NCBI GenBank assembly: GCA_045649485.1
Contig: JAZRPZ010000073.1
Location: 1 to 64,000 of the forward strand
DNA from: RUG11247 sp045649485
GTDB taxonomy: Bacteria > Bacillota > Clostridia > Christensenellales > Aristaeellaceae
Direction of reading: 5' to 3'
Length of the DNA: 64,000 nt
In this document: piece after piece, positions 50,573-59,031 of the stretch
Layout of the letters: each line of letters opens with the position of its first letter
How positions within the stretch are numbered: the first letter of the stretch is position 1
Translations under genes and position numbers: made by a program
Notes under the pieces: generated by a model
The model's input: only the letters and a program-made list of their open reading frames with translations
Databases searched by the model: none
Told to the model about the DNA's origin: nothing

Positions 50573-51460
50573 ATGCCCGATGCGCTCTTTTACGGCAATG
50601 GTACCGCCCTTGTAACACCTTTTACAGGAGACGAAATAGATTACAGTGCATGGGCCCGACTGATTGAAAATCAGCTTGCCTCAAATACAGACGCACTTAT
50701 AGTACTGGGCACTACCGGAGAATCACCGACCATAAATTATACCGAAAGACAAAAACTTTGTGCAATGGCCGTAAGCATTGCGCAGGGAAAAATACCCGTA
50801 ATAATATCGGTCGGTTCTAATTGCACAAGAATGGCGGCTGATCTTGCCGCCAATGCCCGCGAATTAGGCGCAGACGGCGTTCTTTTGTCAGCTCCTTCAT
50901 ATAACAGACCTACCCCTCCGGGCATTATGCAGCACTTCTATAAAGTTGCAGACGAAGCACAGATTCCCGTAATAGCCTATAACGTTCCAGCGCGTACTGG
51001 AGTGAATATTTCTCCCGAGTTAATGGCAGAACTTGCACGACATCCTCTTATCCGCGGCTTGAAGGAAGCTTCAACCGACGCAGTTCATATAACGCGCATG
51101 TTGCAGGCAGTAGGGGACGGAATAGCCGTTTATTCCGGAAACGACACCCAAACCATCAGCATAATGTCACAGGGGGGCAGGGGAGTGATTTCAGTAGCAG
51201 GTAATATTATCCCTGCTGAGATGAGCGCACTGACACATTCTCTCTTACGGGACGATTTCGAAACAGCAAGGCGCATTTATTCAGGTATGTCCGGATTGGT
51301 TGATGCGCTTTCTCTGGAAACGAATCCCGGACCGATAAAATATGCGATGAGTCTGTTGGGAATGTGTGAATCCTCTCTGCGCTTGCCTATGTGCGAAGTA
51401 TCCGAAAGCACTCGTTCATCGATACGGAAAGCGTTGCTTACTCAACGAAATATTCAATAA
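50573..51460 (+). CDS. dapA: 4-hydroxy-tetrahydrodipicolinate synthase
   Basis: 295 residues, aldolase-type TIM barrel joining pyruvate and aspartate semialdehyde in lysine/diaminopimelate synthesis. GTTGESPTI near residue 45, the YNVPARTG Tyr near residue 135 and the Schiff-base Lys in IRGLKEAS near residue 163 are all present. It also supplies dipicolinate for spores. GGAGG precedes the ATG by 8 nt. No other lysine gene is adjacent. Confidence 0.93.
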   Translation: MPDALFYGNGTALVTPFTGDEIDYSAWARLIENQLASNTDALIVLGTTGESPTINYTERQKLCAMAVSIAQGKIPVIISVGSNCTRMAADLAANARELGADGVLLSAPSYNRPTPPGIMQHFYKVADEAQIPVIAYNVPARTGVNISPELMAELARHPLIRGLKEASTDAVHITRMLQAVGDGIAVYSGNDTQTISIMSQGGRGVISVAGNIIPAEMSALTHSLLRDDFETARRIYSGMSGLVDALSLETNPGPIKYAMSLLGMCESSLRLPMCEVSESTRSSIRKALLTQRNIQ

Positions 51461-51474
51461 ACAAAAGCGGTCAA

Positions 51475-51503
51475 TTGACGAGCTGCTTCGGGAGGTGTAT
51501 AAT
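51475..51503 (+). promoter_or_regulatory. Near-consensus sigma-A promoter
   Basis: TTGACG at 51475-51480, a 17-bp spacer, TATAAT at 51498-51503, driving the sugar isomerase-like gene, whose codons look strongly biased. Confidence 0.75.
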
Positions 51504-51535
51504 AAAAACAAATATTGTATTGGAGGAAATACAAA

Positions 51536-52363
51536 ATGAAGAAGTCTCTCATCGGCTATCAGGTATATTCCGCACGCGATGATGCTGCTAAGGATCTTCT
51601 GGGCACTCTGAAGACCATTAAGTCTCTGGGCTATGACGGCGTTGAGTTCGCCGGTTTCTACGGCCACGAGGCTACCGAAGTCAAGGCTATGCTTGACGAG
51701 GCAGGTCTGGTCGCCATCTCCCATCACGTTCCCTATGCAGCAATGTGCGAAAATATCGAAAAAGTTATTGCTGACAACAAGACCATCGGCTGCAAGTTTA
51801 TCGCAATTCCTTTCCTTGATGATGCTACCCGTCCCGGCGCAGCAGGCTTTGCCGCAACCATCAAGAACATCTATAAGTTCGGCAAGATGATCAAGGAAGC
51901 CGGCATGCAGCTGGTTTACCACAATCACGATTTCGAATTCGTAAATATTTCCGGTCAGTACGGCCTTGATTTCCTGTACGATGCAGTACCCGAATGCATC
52001 CTGCAGACTGAAATTGATTGCTGCTGGGTACGCTATGCCGGCGAAAATCCCGCAGAATACGTAAAGAAGTACGCAGGCCGCTGCCAGATCGTACATCTTA
52101 AGGACTATGTCGGCCGCAAGGAAGCAGGCAAGAATCCTTACGCTCTCATCGGCGTGGATAAGGACACCGCTAATGCTGACGAAGGCGTTGCATTCGAATT
52201 CCGTCCCGTTGGCTACGGCGAGCAGGACGTACCTTCCATCATCGAAGCAGCTCAGGCTTCCGGCGCTGAGTGGTTCATCGTTGAGCAGGATATGTCCATC
52301 GGCCGCGCTCCTCTCGAGGCAGCCAAGATGAGCATTGAATATCTGCGTGGTCTGGGCCTGTAA
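51536..52363 (+). CDS. Sugar phosphate isomerase/epimerase family (AP endonuclease 2 fold)
   Basis: 275 residues, xylose-isomerase-like TIM barrel. GYQVYSARDDAAKDLLGTLKTIKSLGYDGVEF and LVYHNHDFEF, ILQTEIDCCWVRYAGENPAEYVKKYAGRCQIVHLKD (in two parts) hold the His/Glu/Asp metal site, as in IolE/IolI and UlaE relatives. Which sugar it acts on is unknown. ATG 51536 lies 8 nt after GGAGG; it is monocistronic, with a consensus promoter and a perfect terminator, which suggests high expression. Confidence 0.85.
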   Translation: MKKSLIGYQVYSARDDAAKDLLGTLKTIKSLGYDGVEFAGFYGHEATEVKAMLDEAGLVAISHHVPYAAMCENIEKVIADNKTIGCKFIAIPFLDDATRPGAAGFAATIKNIYKFGKMIKEAGMQLVYHNHDFEFVNISGQYGLDFLYDAVPECILQTEIDCCWVRYAGENPAEYVKKYAGRCQIVHLKDYVGRKEAGKNPYALIGVDKDTANADEGVAFEFRPVGYGEQDVPSIIEAAQASGAEWFIVEQDMSIGRAPLEAAKMSIEYLRGLGL

Positions 52364-52368
52364 TCTAT

Positions 52369-52407
52369 AAAAAAACGACCTCTTCAGTACGAAGAGGTCG
52401 TTTTTTT
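52369..52407. terminator. Bidirectional terminator
   Basis: A 17-bp stem, AAAAAAACGACCTCTTC against its exact complement, with loop AGTAC. U-tracts on both strands. Confidence 0.93.
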
Positions 52408-52969
52408 ATAGATTCAGTACATCTGTTACTCCCATGAGTTCAAACTCATCAGGATCATGAGTTATCAGTATTCTGCATGCATCTCTGCATTCTTCGAGCA
52501 CAAATTTAGCGGCGGCAGCCCGCATCTCTTCATCAAGCCCCTTAAAGGGCTCATCAAGTATCAGAATATCAGGCTTTGCTATTACAGCACGGGCTATGGC
52601 TACTCTTCTTCGCATACCACCGCTGTATTTTGCAACGCGTTCCTTATTCTGAGGGTCTAATCCGAGAGCGGTAAGCGCACCGTCTATATCAGCATTCCTT
52701 GGCGCTATGAGCTTGAGATTCTGTCTTGCAGTCATATGCTCTATGAGTCTGTCTTCCTGGAATACACAGCTTATATTGGCGCCCTCATTTATTTCCACGC
52801 TGCCGGAATCGGGCTTTATAAGCCCAAGCATGATATTGATAAGCGTAGTCTTACCCTTTCCCGAAGGACCTGTTACCGCAGCTGATACACCTTTGACAAA
52901 TTCATGCGTTACACAGTCAAGAACCTTCAAATCGTCAAATTTCTTGGAAACATTATTTATCCGTATCAT
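52406..52969 (-). CDS. ABC transporter ATP-binding protein (nitrate/taurine type)
   Basis: 187 residues, a compact ATPase. Walker A GPSGKGKTTLIN near residue 35, Q-loop CVFQED, signature YSGGMRRRVAIARA near residue 115, Walker B ILILDEP, and the H-loop ITHD. It is shorter than the usual ~250 residues, lacking the C-terminal extension. GGAGG precedes ATG 52969; it overlaps the permease gene by 17 bp. Energises the permease and lipoprotein encoded upstream. Confidence 0.93.
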   Translation of the reverse strand: MIRINNVSKKFDDLKVLDCVTHEFVKGVSAAVTGPSGKGKTTLINIMLGLIKPDSGSVEINEGANISCVFQEDRLIEHMTARQNLKLIAPRNADIDGALTALGLDPQNKERVAKYSGGMRRRVAIARAVIAKPDILILDEPFKGLDEEMRAAAAKFVLEECRDACRILITHDPDEFELMGVTDVLNL

Positions 52970-53714
52970 AAAGCCTCCTGCCAGCCAGCTTTACCATCAT
53001 CATCATGAGCTTTTCAATGCCTACACTTATAAGAATTATGGCAAGCGTCCATGCGAACATTTCCGGAGTAGAAAAGAACACCTTTGCCCTGTAAAGTGCC
53101 GAGCCGATTGAATCAACAGGCTGTGCTATTACCTCTGCAGCAATGCCTGCCTTCCAGCACATGCCCAGCGACAATCTCATGGAAGTAAGCAGATAGGGGA
53201 ATGCAGCAGGCCAGTATATGGCGCGTATTCTTGATATCAACGGCATTCTGAACACCTTTGCCATCTCAATAAGTTTTACATCTGCTCTATCCAATCCATC
53301 AAGGAAATTGGCGTATACCACCGGAAGAACTATCAGCAAAGACATAAATGCAGACAGATTTACCGAAGAAATCCAGATAAGGGCCAGTATTACAAATGAA
53401 GCGACCGGAGTCGCCTTTATGACGGACATAACCGGCATAAACAGCATGCGCAGCGGCATTGCAGATTTTGCCAGAGATGCCAATACGACGCCCGCAACAA
53501 GTGCTGCAGCAAATCCAACAGCTATCCTTGCAAGTGATCCACCTACAGAAATGTAGAAATCAGCAGTATGCAGCATCTCCCACAGTGTTTCTATTGCCCG
53601 CAGCGGCGAAACCAGCAGTATCTCCTGATCCACAACCATACTTACTGCCTGCCACACTCCAAGCCAGAAAAATATGGAAATACATAGCCATATATATTTG
53701 TGCAGCTTTCTCAT
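52953..53714 (-). CDS. ABC transporter permease (SsuC/TauC/ThiX type)
   Basis: 253 residues, about six membrane helices. N-terminal WLCISIFFWLGVWQAVSMVV and the BPD permease motif (EMAKVFRMPLISRIRAIYWPAAFPYLLTS in two parts, equivalent to the EAA loop) are visible. This branch imports sulphonates, nitrate, pyrimidine precursors or similar compounds. ATG 53714 follows GGAGG; a hairpin separates it from the substrate-binding gene. Confidence 0.92.
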   Translation of the reverse strand: MRKLHKYIWLCISIFFWLGVWQAVSMVVDQEILLVSPLRAIETLWEMLHTADFYISVGGSLARIAVGFAAALVAGVVLASLAKSAMPLRMLFMPVMSVIKATPVASFVILALIWISSVNLSAFMSLLIVLPVVYANFLDGLDRADVKLIEMAKVFRMPLISRIRAIYWPAAFPYLLTSMRLSLGMCWKAGIAAEVIAQPVDSIGSALYRAKVFFSTPEMFAWTLAIILISVGIEKLMMMMVKLAGRRLYDTDK

Positions 53715-53733
53715 AATGCATCCTCCACGAAAA

Positions 53734-53766
53734 GAGCCGCCATTCACTTTAGTGAATCGGCGGCTC
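53734..53766 (-). terminator. Partial terminator/stability hairpin inside the ABC operon
   Basis: GAGCCGCC + ATTCACT (53734-53748) pairs with AGTGAAT and GGCGGCTC (53751-53757, 53759-53766), one bulged base. Minus-strand CTTTTCG follows. It lies between the binding protein and permease genes and likely sets their ratio. Confidence 0.75.
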
Positions 53767-53777
53767 TCAGATCAACA

Positions 53778-54737
53778 TCAATAGATCAGATAGAAATCCT
53801 CGCCGGGAAGGTTGCCGCCTACGGAAGCAGGATCCTGTCCGTACAGAGCACCAAGATAGCCGGAGAGCTTGGTCTGCATCTCTTCGCCGGTAATGCAGAC
53901 GATGTTGCAGTTGGGAATTGCCTTTTCGGCAATCGCAGCCTTGCCGACGATTTCCAGTTCAACGATCCACTCAGCAGCCTCAGCAGGATTCTCGTTTACA
54001 TAAGCAGTGGAGACACCGTATTCAGCGAGGAAATTCTGCACAGCCTCAGGATTTTCCTTTGCAAACTCAGTGCGTACAATAGCGACACCGGTGATCATGG
54101 CGCTGCCGTCACCGATCGCATTCCATTCATCGGTGAGACTCAGAGCGATACGTGCATTTTCGTTCTGCATCAAAACGCTGGTTACAAAAGGCTGGGGAAG
54201 TACGGCAACAGCGTTCTCGGTCTGCAGCATTGCACTTACAACCTCGGTAGCCTCGGATTTGAATTCGATGGTAACATCGTTCTTGGGATCGATTCCGTTG
54301 CCGGCCAGCACGTAATTCAGTGCGAACTCGGGAGTAGTGCCCTGACCGGTGGAGAAGATGGTCTTTCCGCGCAGGTCTTCTACAGTATTGATGGAATTGC
54401 CGGTGTCAACGACATACAGTACACCGAGCGTGTTTATTGCAATAACCTGAACTCCGCCTTCAGTCTTATTATAAAGCACGGAGGCAAGATTTGCAGGCAC
54501 CAGGGCGATATCGATTTCTCCGCGAACGAGCGCAGGAGTAATGGCGTCGGCAGTAGCTTCAACAGTGAACTCATAGTTATTGGAAGTTTCCTCAGCATTC
54601 ATCAGCTGTACAAGGCCCATAGAAGTGGGACCCTTCAGAGAAGCAATGCGCACAGTGGGCTTTTCTGCATTTTCCGCACATGCTGCCAGGCTCATAACGA
54701 GCATAAGAATAAGTACCAGTGTAATGATCTTTTTCAT
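53778..54737 (-). CDS. ABC transporter substrate-binding lipoprotein (SsuA/NMT1-like)
   Basis: 319 residues. Lipoprotein signal peptide ending LVMSLAACAEN (Cys about residue 20). The mature part is a type II periplasmic-binding fold: VRIASLKGPTSMGLVQLMN, RGEIDIALVPANLASVLYN, INTVEDLRGKTIFSTGQGTTPEFALNYVL in parts, as in SsuA/ThiY/NMT1 proteins. The ligand is unknown. GAGGTG precedes the ATG. Divergent from the LarA-like gene across a mirrored promoter region. Confidence 0.92.
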   Translation of the reverse strand: MKKIITLVLILMLVMSLAACAENAEKPTVRIASLKGPTSMGLVQLMNAEETSNNYEFTVEATADAITPALVRGEIDIALVPANLASVLYNKTEGGVQVIAINTLGVLYVVDTGNSINTVEDLRGKTIFSTGQGTTPEFALNYVLAGNGIDPKNDVTIEFKSEATEVVSAMLQTENAVAVLPQPFVTSVLMQNENARIALSLTDEWNAIGDGSAMITGVAIVRTEFAKENPEAVQNFLAEYGVSTAYVNENPAEAAEWIVELEIVGKAAIAEKAIPNCNIVCITGEEMQTKLSGYLGALYGQDPASVGGNLPGEDFYLIY

Positions 54738-54772
54738 CGTTTAACACCTCTTTCATATTTAATATAACTCTG

Positions 54773-54861
54773 TTATGTAAAGTTTGAAACACATTCCTAC
54801 TGATTTGCTCATCTTTTTCTTTGCTTTGTTGCTTTACATAATTTTCAAAGTACTTTATAAT
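54773..54861. promoter_or_regulatory. Mirrored divergent promoter region
   Basis: TTATGTAAAG (54773-54782) and CTTTACATAA (54832-54841) are perfect inverted copies. The right copy contains the -35 TTTACA (54833-54838), 17 bp before TATAAT (54856-54861) for the LarA-like gene. The left copy offers the same -35 to the ABC operon on the minus strand. Confidence 0.5.
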
Positions 54862-54892
54862 AATATATATTCCAGAAAAAGAGGCGCATATC

Positions 54893-56173
54893 ATGCTTAA
54901 TACAGTAAATTCAATAAACTATGCCGCATGCGAAGCCGGACTCAGCGATCACGAAATAAGAGAGATCATTGAAAAGTCTCTTTCCGCCTGCCGCGGCAAA
55001 ATAAAGAAGCTGCTCATTCTTCCTCCGGATTTCACCCGTTTCCATTCCAATGCCGGAAGGATCACATGGCATATATACGATATTCTCAAAGACGAATGTG
55101 AAATAGACATTATGCCGGCCCTGGGTACTCATGTGCCTGTTTCGGAATCAGAACTCGACATAATGTTCGAAGGCATACCCCATGACAGATTCCTCATACA
55201 TAATTGGCGTACAGATGTGGTAAAAGTCGGTACTGTACCCGGAGCATACGTGGAATCCATATCCGAAGGCCTGGTAAAAGACCCAATCGAAGCCGAGGTC
55301 AATCGCCGTATTATTGACCCTTCGTACGATCTTATCCTGTCGATAGGTCAGGTTGTTCCACACGAAGTTGTCGGCATGGCCAACCGCAACAAAAACATAT
55401 TTGTCGGTTGCGGCGGTTCTTCTATGATCAATTCATCACACATGCTCGGAGCGTTTTACGGCCTTGAACGTATCATGGGCCGCGATCACACGCCTGTGCG
55501 TGATGTTTTCGATTATGCCGAAGATAATTTCCTTCAGGATATCCCGCTTTCCTATATTCTTACAGTAACAACAGCTCCCGGCGGAAATATCAGGACTCAC
55601 GGTCTCTTTATCGGCAGGGAACGTATGTATTTCGAAAAAGCCGTTGAGCTTGCTCAGCAGAAGAACCTTAACCTCGTTGATAAGCCTTTCAATAAGTGCG
55701 TTGTGCTTCTGGACGAAAAGGAATTCAAGAGCACCTGGCTTGGCAATAAATCCATATACCGTACACGTATGGCAATGGCTGACGGCGGAGAACTCATTGT
55801 TCTCGCCCCCGGTGTGGAGAAATTCGGTGAAGACCCGGATATAGACAGGCTCATACGCAAATACGGATATTGCGGAAGAAAAAAGACCATTGAAAATGTA
55901 TCTGCAAACGAAGATCTCAAAAACAATCTTTCTGCAGCAGCGCATATGATCCACTCTTCAAGCGACGGACGTTTCAGCATAACGTACTGCACCAGGCATC
56001 TTTCCCGTGAAGAAGTAGAAGGCGTGTGCTACGGATACATTCCTTATGAAACAGCCGCTGCAATTTATGATCCCGCAAAGCTCGCCGATGGCTGGAACAC
56101 TGTAAACGGCGAAGAGGTATACTTTATTTCCAATCCCGCCCTCGGTCTTTGGGCAGACAAAAAGAAATTCTGA
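54893..56173 (+). CDS. LarA-family (DUF2088) nickel-pincer racemase/epimerase-like protein
   Basis: 426 residues. LPPDFTRFHS near residue 40 matches the DxTR motif, MPALGTHVPVSESELD matches the ALGTHxP..EE motif, then HNWR, and VVPHEVVGMANRNKNIFVGCGG holds the His and Lys that bind the pyridinium-nickel cofactor in lactate racemase; a later His is in INSSHMLGAF. The SGGxK..PG form is altered to ANRNKN..VG. LarA homologues racemise or epimerise hydroxy-acids. No larB/C/E cofactor genes are in the window. Followed 26 bp later by an SGNH hydrolase gene. Confidence 0.75.
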   Translation: MLNTVNSINYAACEAGLSDHEIREIIEKSLSACRGKIKKLLILPPDFTRFHSNAGRITWHIYDILKDECEIDIMPALGTHVPVSESELDIMFEGIPHDRFLIHNWRTDVVKVGTVPGAYVESISEGLVKDPIEAEVNRRIIDPSYDLILSIGQVVPHEVVGMANRNKNIFVGCGGSSMINSSHMLGAFYGLERIMGRDHTPVRDVFDYAEDNFLQDIPLSYILTVTTAPGGNIRTHGLFIGRERMYFEKAVELAQQKNLNLVDKPFNKCVVLLDEKEFKSTWLGNKSIYRTRMAMADGGELIVLAPGVEKFGEDPDIDRLIRKYGYCGRKKTIENVSANEDLKNNLSAAAHMIHSSSDGRFSITYCTRHLSREEVEGVCYGYIPYETAAAIYDPAKLADGWNTVNGEEVYFISNPALGLWADKKKF

Positions 56174-56199
56174 TCAGATCTTGAAAGGTGGTACGTTCC

Positions 56200-56883
56200 A
56201 TGCATATAAACGCCAAATTCGGAATGAATTTTGAACAGCTTATAGAAAACGGCCCCATTAATATTGTCGCTTTCGGTGACAGCGTAACCCATGGTGCAGT
56301 CGCAGGCGGCGAAATGAACTACGATACCGTTTACTGGAACAGGCTTCGCCTTAAGCTGCAGGAAGCTCATTCTTTTGTACCCATCAACGTCATCAACGCA
56401 GGTATCGGCGGCATAACTGCCAAGCGTTCTCTGAACAGAATGGACGCTCATGTGTTTTCTCATTCTCCCGATCTTGTAATCGTCTGCTTTGGTCTCAATG
56501 ACGTTAACGGCGAACTCGATGAATATGTCGATTCACTCAGGCAGATATTTACCCGCTGTGCCGAGCGCAATGTCGATGCAATATTCATGACTCCCAATAT
56601 GCTCAATACATACGTTGCAGATGATACCGAAGCTAATTACAAGGATTATGCCGCGGTTACTGCCGGCTATCAGAATGACGGCAGAATGGACCGATACATG
56701 GAAGCTGCCTGCAGCCTCGCCAGACAGATGAATGTGCCTGTTTGCGACTGCTATGCAAAATGGAAGGACCTCAGCAAAACCGAGGATATAACCATGCTGC
56801 TTGCAAACCGCATCAATCATCCTACCAAGGAAATGCACGCGCTTTTTGCCGACAGCCTCTTTGAACTGATAGTCGGCAAATAA
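56200..56883 (+). CDS. SGNH/GDSL-type esterase
   Basis: 227 residues, cytoplasmic (no signal peptide). Block I VAFGDSVTHGAV with catalytic Ser near residue 29, Gly block INAGIGGITAKRS, Asn block CFGLNDVNG, and block V NRINHPTKEMH with the His. Typical of acyl-sugar or lysophospholipid esterases; the substrate is unknown. ATG 56200 follows AAAGGTGG by 8 nt; an in-frame GTG four codons up overlaps that site. Likely co-transcribed with the LarA-like gene. Confidence 0.87.
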   Translation: MHINAKFGMNFEQLIENGPINIVAFGDSVTHGAVAGGEMNYDTVYWNRLRLKLQEAHSFVPINVINAGIGGITAKRSLNRMDAHVFSHSPDLVIVCFGLNDVNGELDEYVDSLRQIFTRCAERNVDAIFMTPNMLNTYVADDTEANYKDYAAVTAGYQNDGRMDRYMEAACSLARQMNVPVCDCYAKWKDLSKTEDITMLLANRINHPTKEMHALFADSLFELIVGK

Positions 56884-56899
56884 AAAACTTTTATACAGC

Positions 56900-56930
56900 A
56901 AAACCGCCGGAGATTCTCTCCGGCGGTTTT
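56900..56930. terminator. Bidirectional terminator
   Basis: AAAACCGCCGGAGA (56900-56913) pairs perfectly with TCTCCGGCGGTTTT (56917-56930) around TTC; lies between convergent genes. Confidence 0.92.
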
Positions 56931-56941
56931 ATCGTGTCTTT

Positions 56942-57694
56942 TCAGCGCATAAGTTCGTACATCATGATGCCTGCAGCCACTGCAGCATTCAGCGATTCAG
57001 CGCCGCCGCGCATCGGCAGCTTTACGAGCATAGTGGCCTCAGAACGTGTAGCATCGGAAATTCCGCGCGCTTCATTGCCGATTACCAGCACCATTTTTTT
57101 ACCGGGATCCGGACGCGAATAGAAATCCTTTCCGTTCAGATCCGAGCATATTATCGAATAACCCTTTTCTTTCAGAAGCGAAAGCGAGGATGCCAGGTCT
57201 GCAGTGCGGCTGATCGGTACTCTGAATCCCGAGCCCATTGCGGAACGCTGAACCTTCGGCGACATGGGATCGGCACTTCCTGCACCGATAAGCAGCGCCT
57301 CAAAACCCGCAGCATCCGCAGTGCGCCATATTGTTCCCACGTTTCCCGGATCCTGCACGCCGTCCAGTGCTACTATCCTGTCGGGCAGATCATGAACGGA
57401 CAGGGGAGAGGGCATATCAAAAGTTGCGCACATACCCTGAGGCGTTTTTGTATCACAGGCAGCCTGCAAAACAGCTTCGGTAACCTGGATTGCGTCAGCA
57501 GATATCTCCAGTGCAATATCAATGCGTTTTTCTGTAGCAATTATATCATGGAGTTTTAGTCCGCATTTGAGAGCTTCTCTTATCATTACCTCGCCTTCAA
57601 CAAGGAACATATTCGCGGACTCGCGTCCGCGTGCCGCGGACAATTCTTTCATAGCCTTGATCAGAGGATTCTTGGCACTCGTGATAATATTCAT
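56942..57694 (-). CDS. TrmH/SpoU-family RNA 2'-O-methyltransferase
   Basis: 250 residues. An N-terminal L30e-like substrate domain (ITSAKNPLIKAMKELSAARGR; FLVEGEVMIREAL) is followed by the SPOUT knot domain: VALDGVQDPGNVGTIWRTADAAGF (motif 1), LVIGNEARGIS (motif 2) and KLPMRGGAESLNAAVAAGIMMYE (motif 3). Such enzymes methylate 23S rRNA or tRNA riboses. ATG 57694 follows GGAGG by 6 nt. Monocistronic. Confidence 0.92.
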   Translation of the reverse strand: MNIITSAKNPLIKAMKELSAARGRESANMFLVEGEVMIREALKCGLKLHDIIATEKRIDIALEISADAIQVTEAVLQAACDTKTPQGMCATFDMPSPLSVHDLPDRIVALDGVQDPGNVGTIWRTADAAGFEALLIGAGSADPMSPKVQRSAMGSGFRVPISRTADLASSLSLLKEKGYSIICSDLNGKDFYSRPDPGKKMVLVIGNEARGISDATRSEATMLVKLPMRGGAESLNAAVAAGIMMYELMR

Positions 57695-57784
57695 AAAAAC
57701 CTCCGCAAACTCAGTGCTTTTCAATATTATACAATATAATTCGACTGCTTGCAAGTTGTATCACCATGACGGACACCATAGTCC

Positions 57785-57857
57785 AAATTGCATTATCAAC
57801 ATCAGCAACGTCCATTTTAGTCCGATAATTGCAAGATGTAAATGTTACAAATTGCAA
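57785..57857. repeat. Three AATTGCA motifs upstream of serC
   Basis: AAATTGCA (57785-57792), AATTGCAA (57827-57834) and AAATTGCAA (57849-57857) in the ~250-bp gap before serC. They may be regulator sites; no riboswitch or T-box fold was recognised here. Confidence 0.35.
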
Positions 57858-57945
57858 CATAATCATATCATAATATTAATACCCAATTCTGTGATTTTCT
57901 GTTAAACTATCACCTATACTTTTAAACAACTTCGGAGGTGTTAAT

Positions 57946-59031
57946 ATGCAGCGTGTATACAATTTTGCAGCAGGACCGTCCACCATGCCTGAACAGGCTC
58001 TTCGCCGTGCAGCCGAGGAAATGCTTTGCTTCGGATCTACCGGCATGTCAGTTATGGAGATGAGTCACCGCTCAAGTATGTACCTGGATATATTCAATGA
58101 GACCGAGGCTATCGTCCGCGAGCTCATGAACATCCCGGATACTTATTCCGTACTGTTCCTGCAGGGTGGTGCAACGACAGAATTCGCTGCGATCCCCATG
58201 AATCTTATGGGCAGAAACGGCAAAGCGGATTATGTTGATTCCGGAAATTTCGCCCATGGTGCATTGGTTGAAGCAAAGAAATATGGAAAAGTCAATGTAG
58301 TCGCTTCTTCCGAAGCCGAAAATTATACCCGTATCCCCGAGCTTGATGCTTCTAAATTCGATCCCGACGCAGACTATTTCTATATCACCACCAACAATAC
58401 CATTTTCGGCACACGTTATGACAATCTTCCCGAAACCGGTAATGTACCGCTTGTTGCCGATATGTCCTCCAACATAATGAGTGAGGTATACGACATCACC
58501 AAGTTCGGCGTAGCATACGCAGGCGCTCAGAAAAACATCGGTCCTGCAGGTCTCACTCTCGTAATCGTCAGAAAAGACCTCTTCGGACGGGCATTGAACA
58601 TTTGCCCCAAGGTTCTCAACTGGGAAAAGGAAGCAGACAAAGACAGCATGCTGAACACACCGCCCACATATGCCATCTATATGGCAGGTCTTTGCATGAA
58701 GTGGCTTAAGGAACAGGGCGGCGTTGCCGGCATCGAAAAGGTCAATATCGAAAAATCCAATATGCTCTATGACCTGCTGGATTCTTCCGATTTCTACAAG
58801 CCTGTGGTCACCATGAAAGAATATCGTTCCCGTATGAACGTTACTTTCAATACCCCCAACAAGGATCTTGATGCAGCATTTGCAAAACAGGCAGCAGCAG
58901 CCGGCCTTGCCAACCTCAAGGGCCATCGTCTTGTCGGAGGCCTGCGCGCCAGTATTTACAATGCAATGCCCGTCGAAGGCGTAAAGGCGCTTGTTGAATT
59001 TATGAAGAAATTCGAAATGGAGAACAAGTAA
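57946..59031 (+). CDS. serC: Phosphoserine aminotransferase
   Basis: 361 residues, PLP enzyme for the second step of serine synthesis. VYNFAAGPSTMPEQAL at the N-terminus, EMSHRSSMYLDI, FLQGGATTEFAAIPMNL, VADMSSNIMS and the PLP Lys in YAGAQKNIGPAG near residue 195 are all present, as is GGLRASIYNAMP. CGGAGGTG lies 6 nt before the ATG. serA starts on the base after its stop. Confidence 0.97.
   Translation: MQRVYNFAAGPSTMPEQALRRAAEEMLCFGSTGMSVMEMSHRSSMYLDIFNETEAIVRELMNIPDTYSVLFLQGGATTEFAAIPMNLMGRNGKADYVDSGNFAHGALVEAKKYGKVNVVASSEAENYTRIPELDASKFDPDADYFYITTNNTIFGTRYDNLPETGNVPLVADMSSNIMSEVYDITKFGVAYAGAQKNIGPAGLTLVIVRKDLFGRALNICPKVLNWEKEADKDSMLNTPPTYAIYMAGLCMKWLKEQGGVAGIEKVNIEKSNMLYDLLDSSDFYKPVVTMKEYRSRMNVTFNTPNKDLDAAFAKQAAAAGLANLKGHRLVGGLRASIYNAMPVEGVKALVEFMKKFEMENK

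Noticed and set aside
57695..57945. T-box or serine-related riboswitch before serC
   Set aside because: No T-box sequence, no specifier-loop fold and no terminator/antiterminator pair could be recognised.
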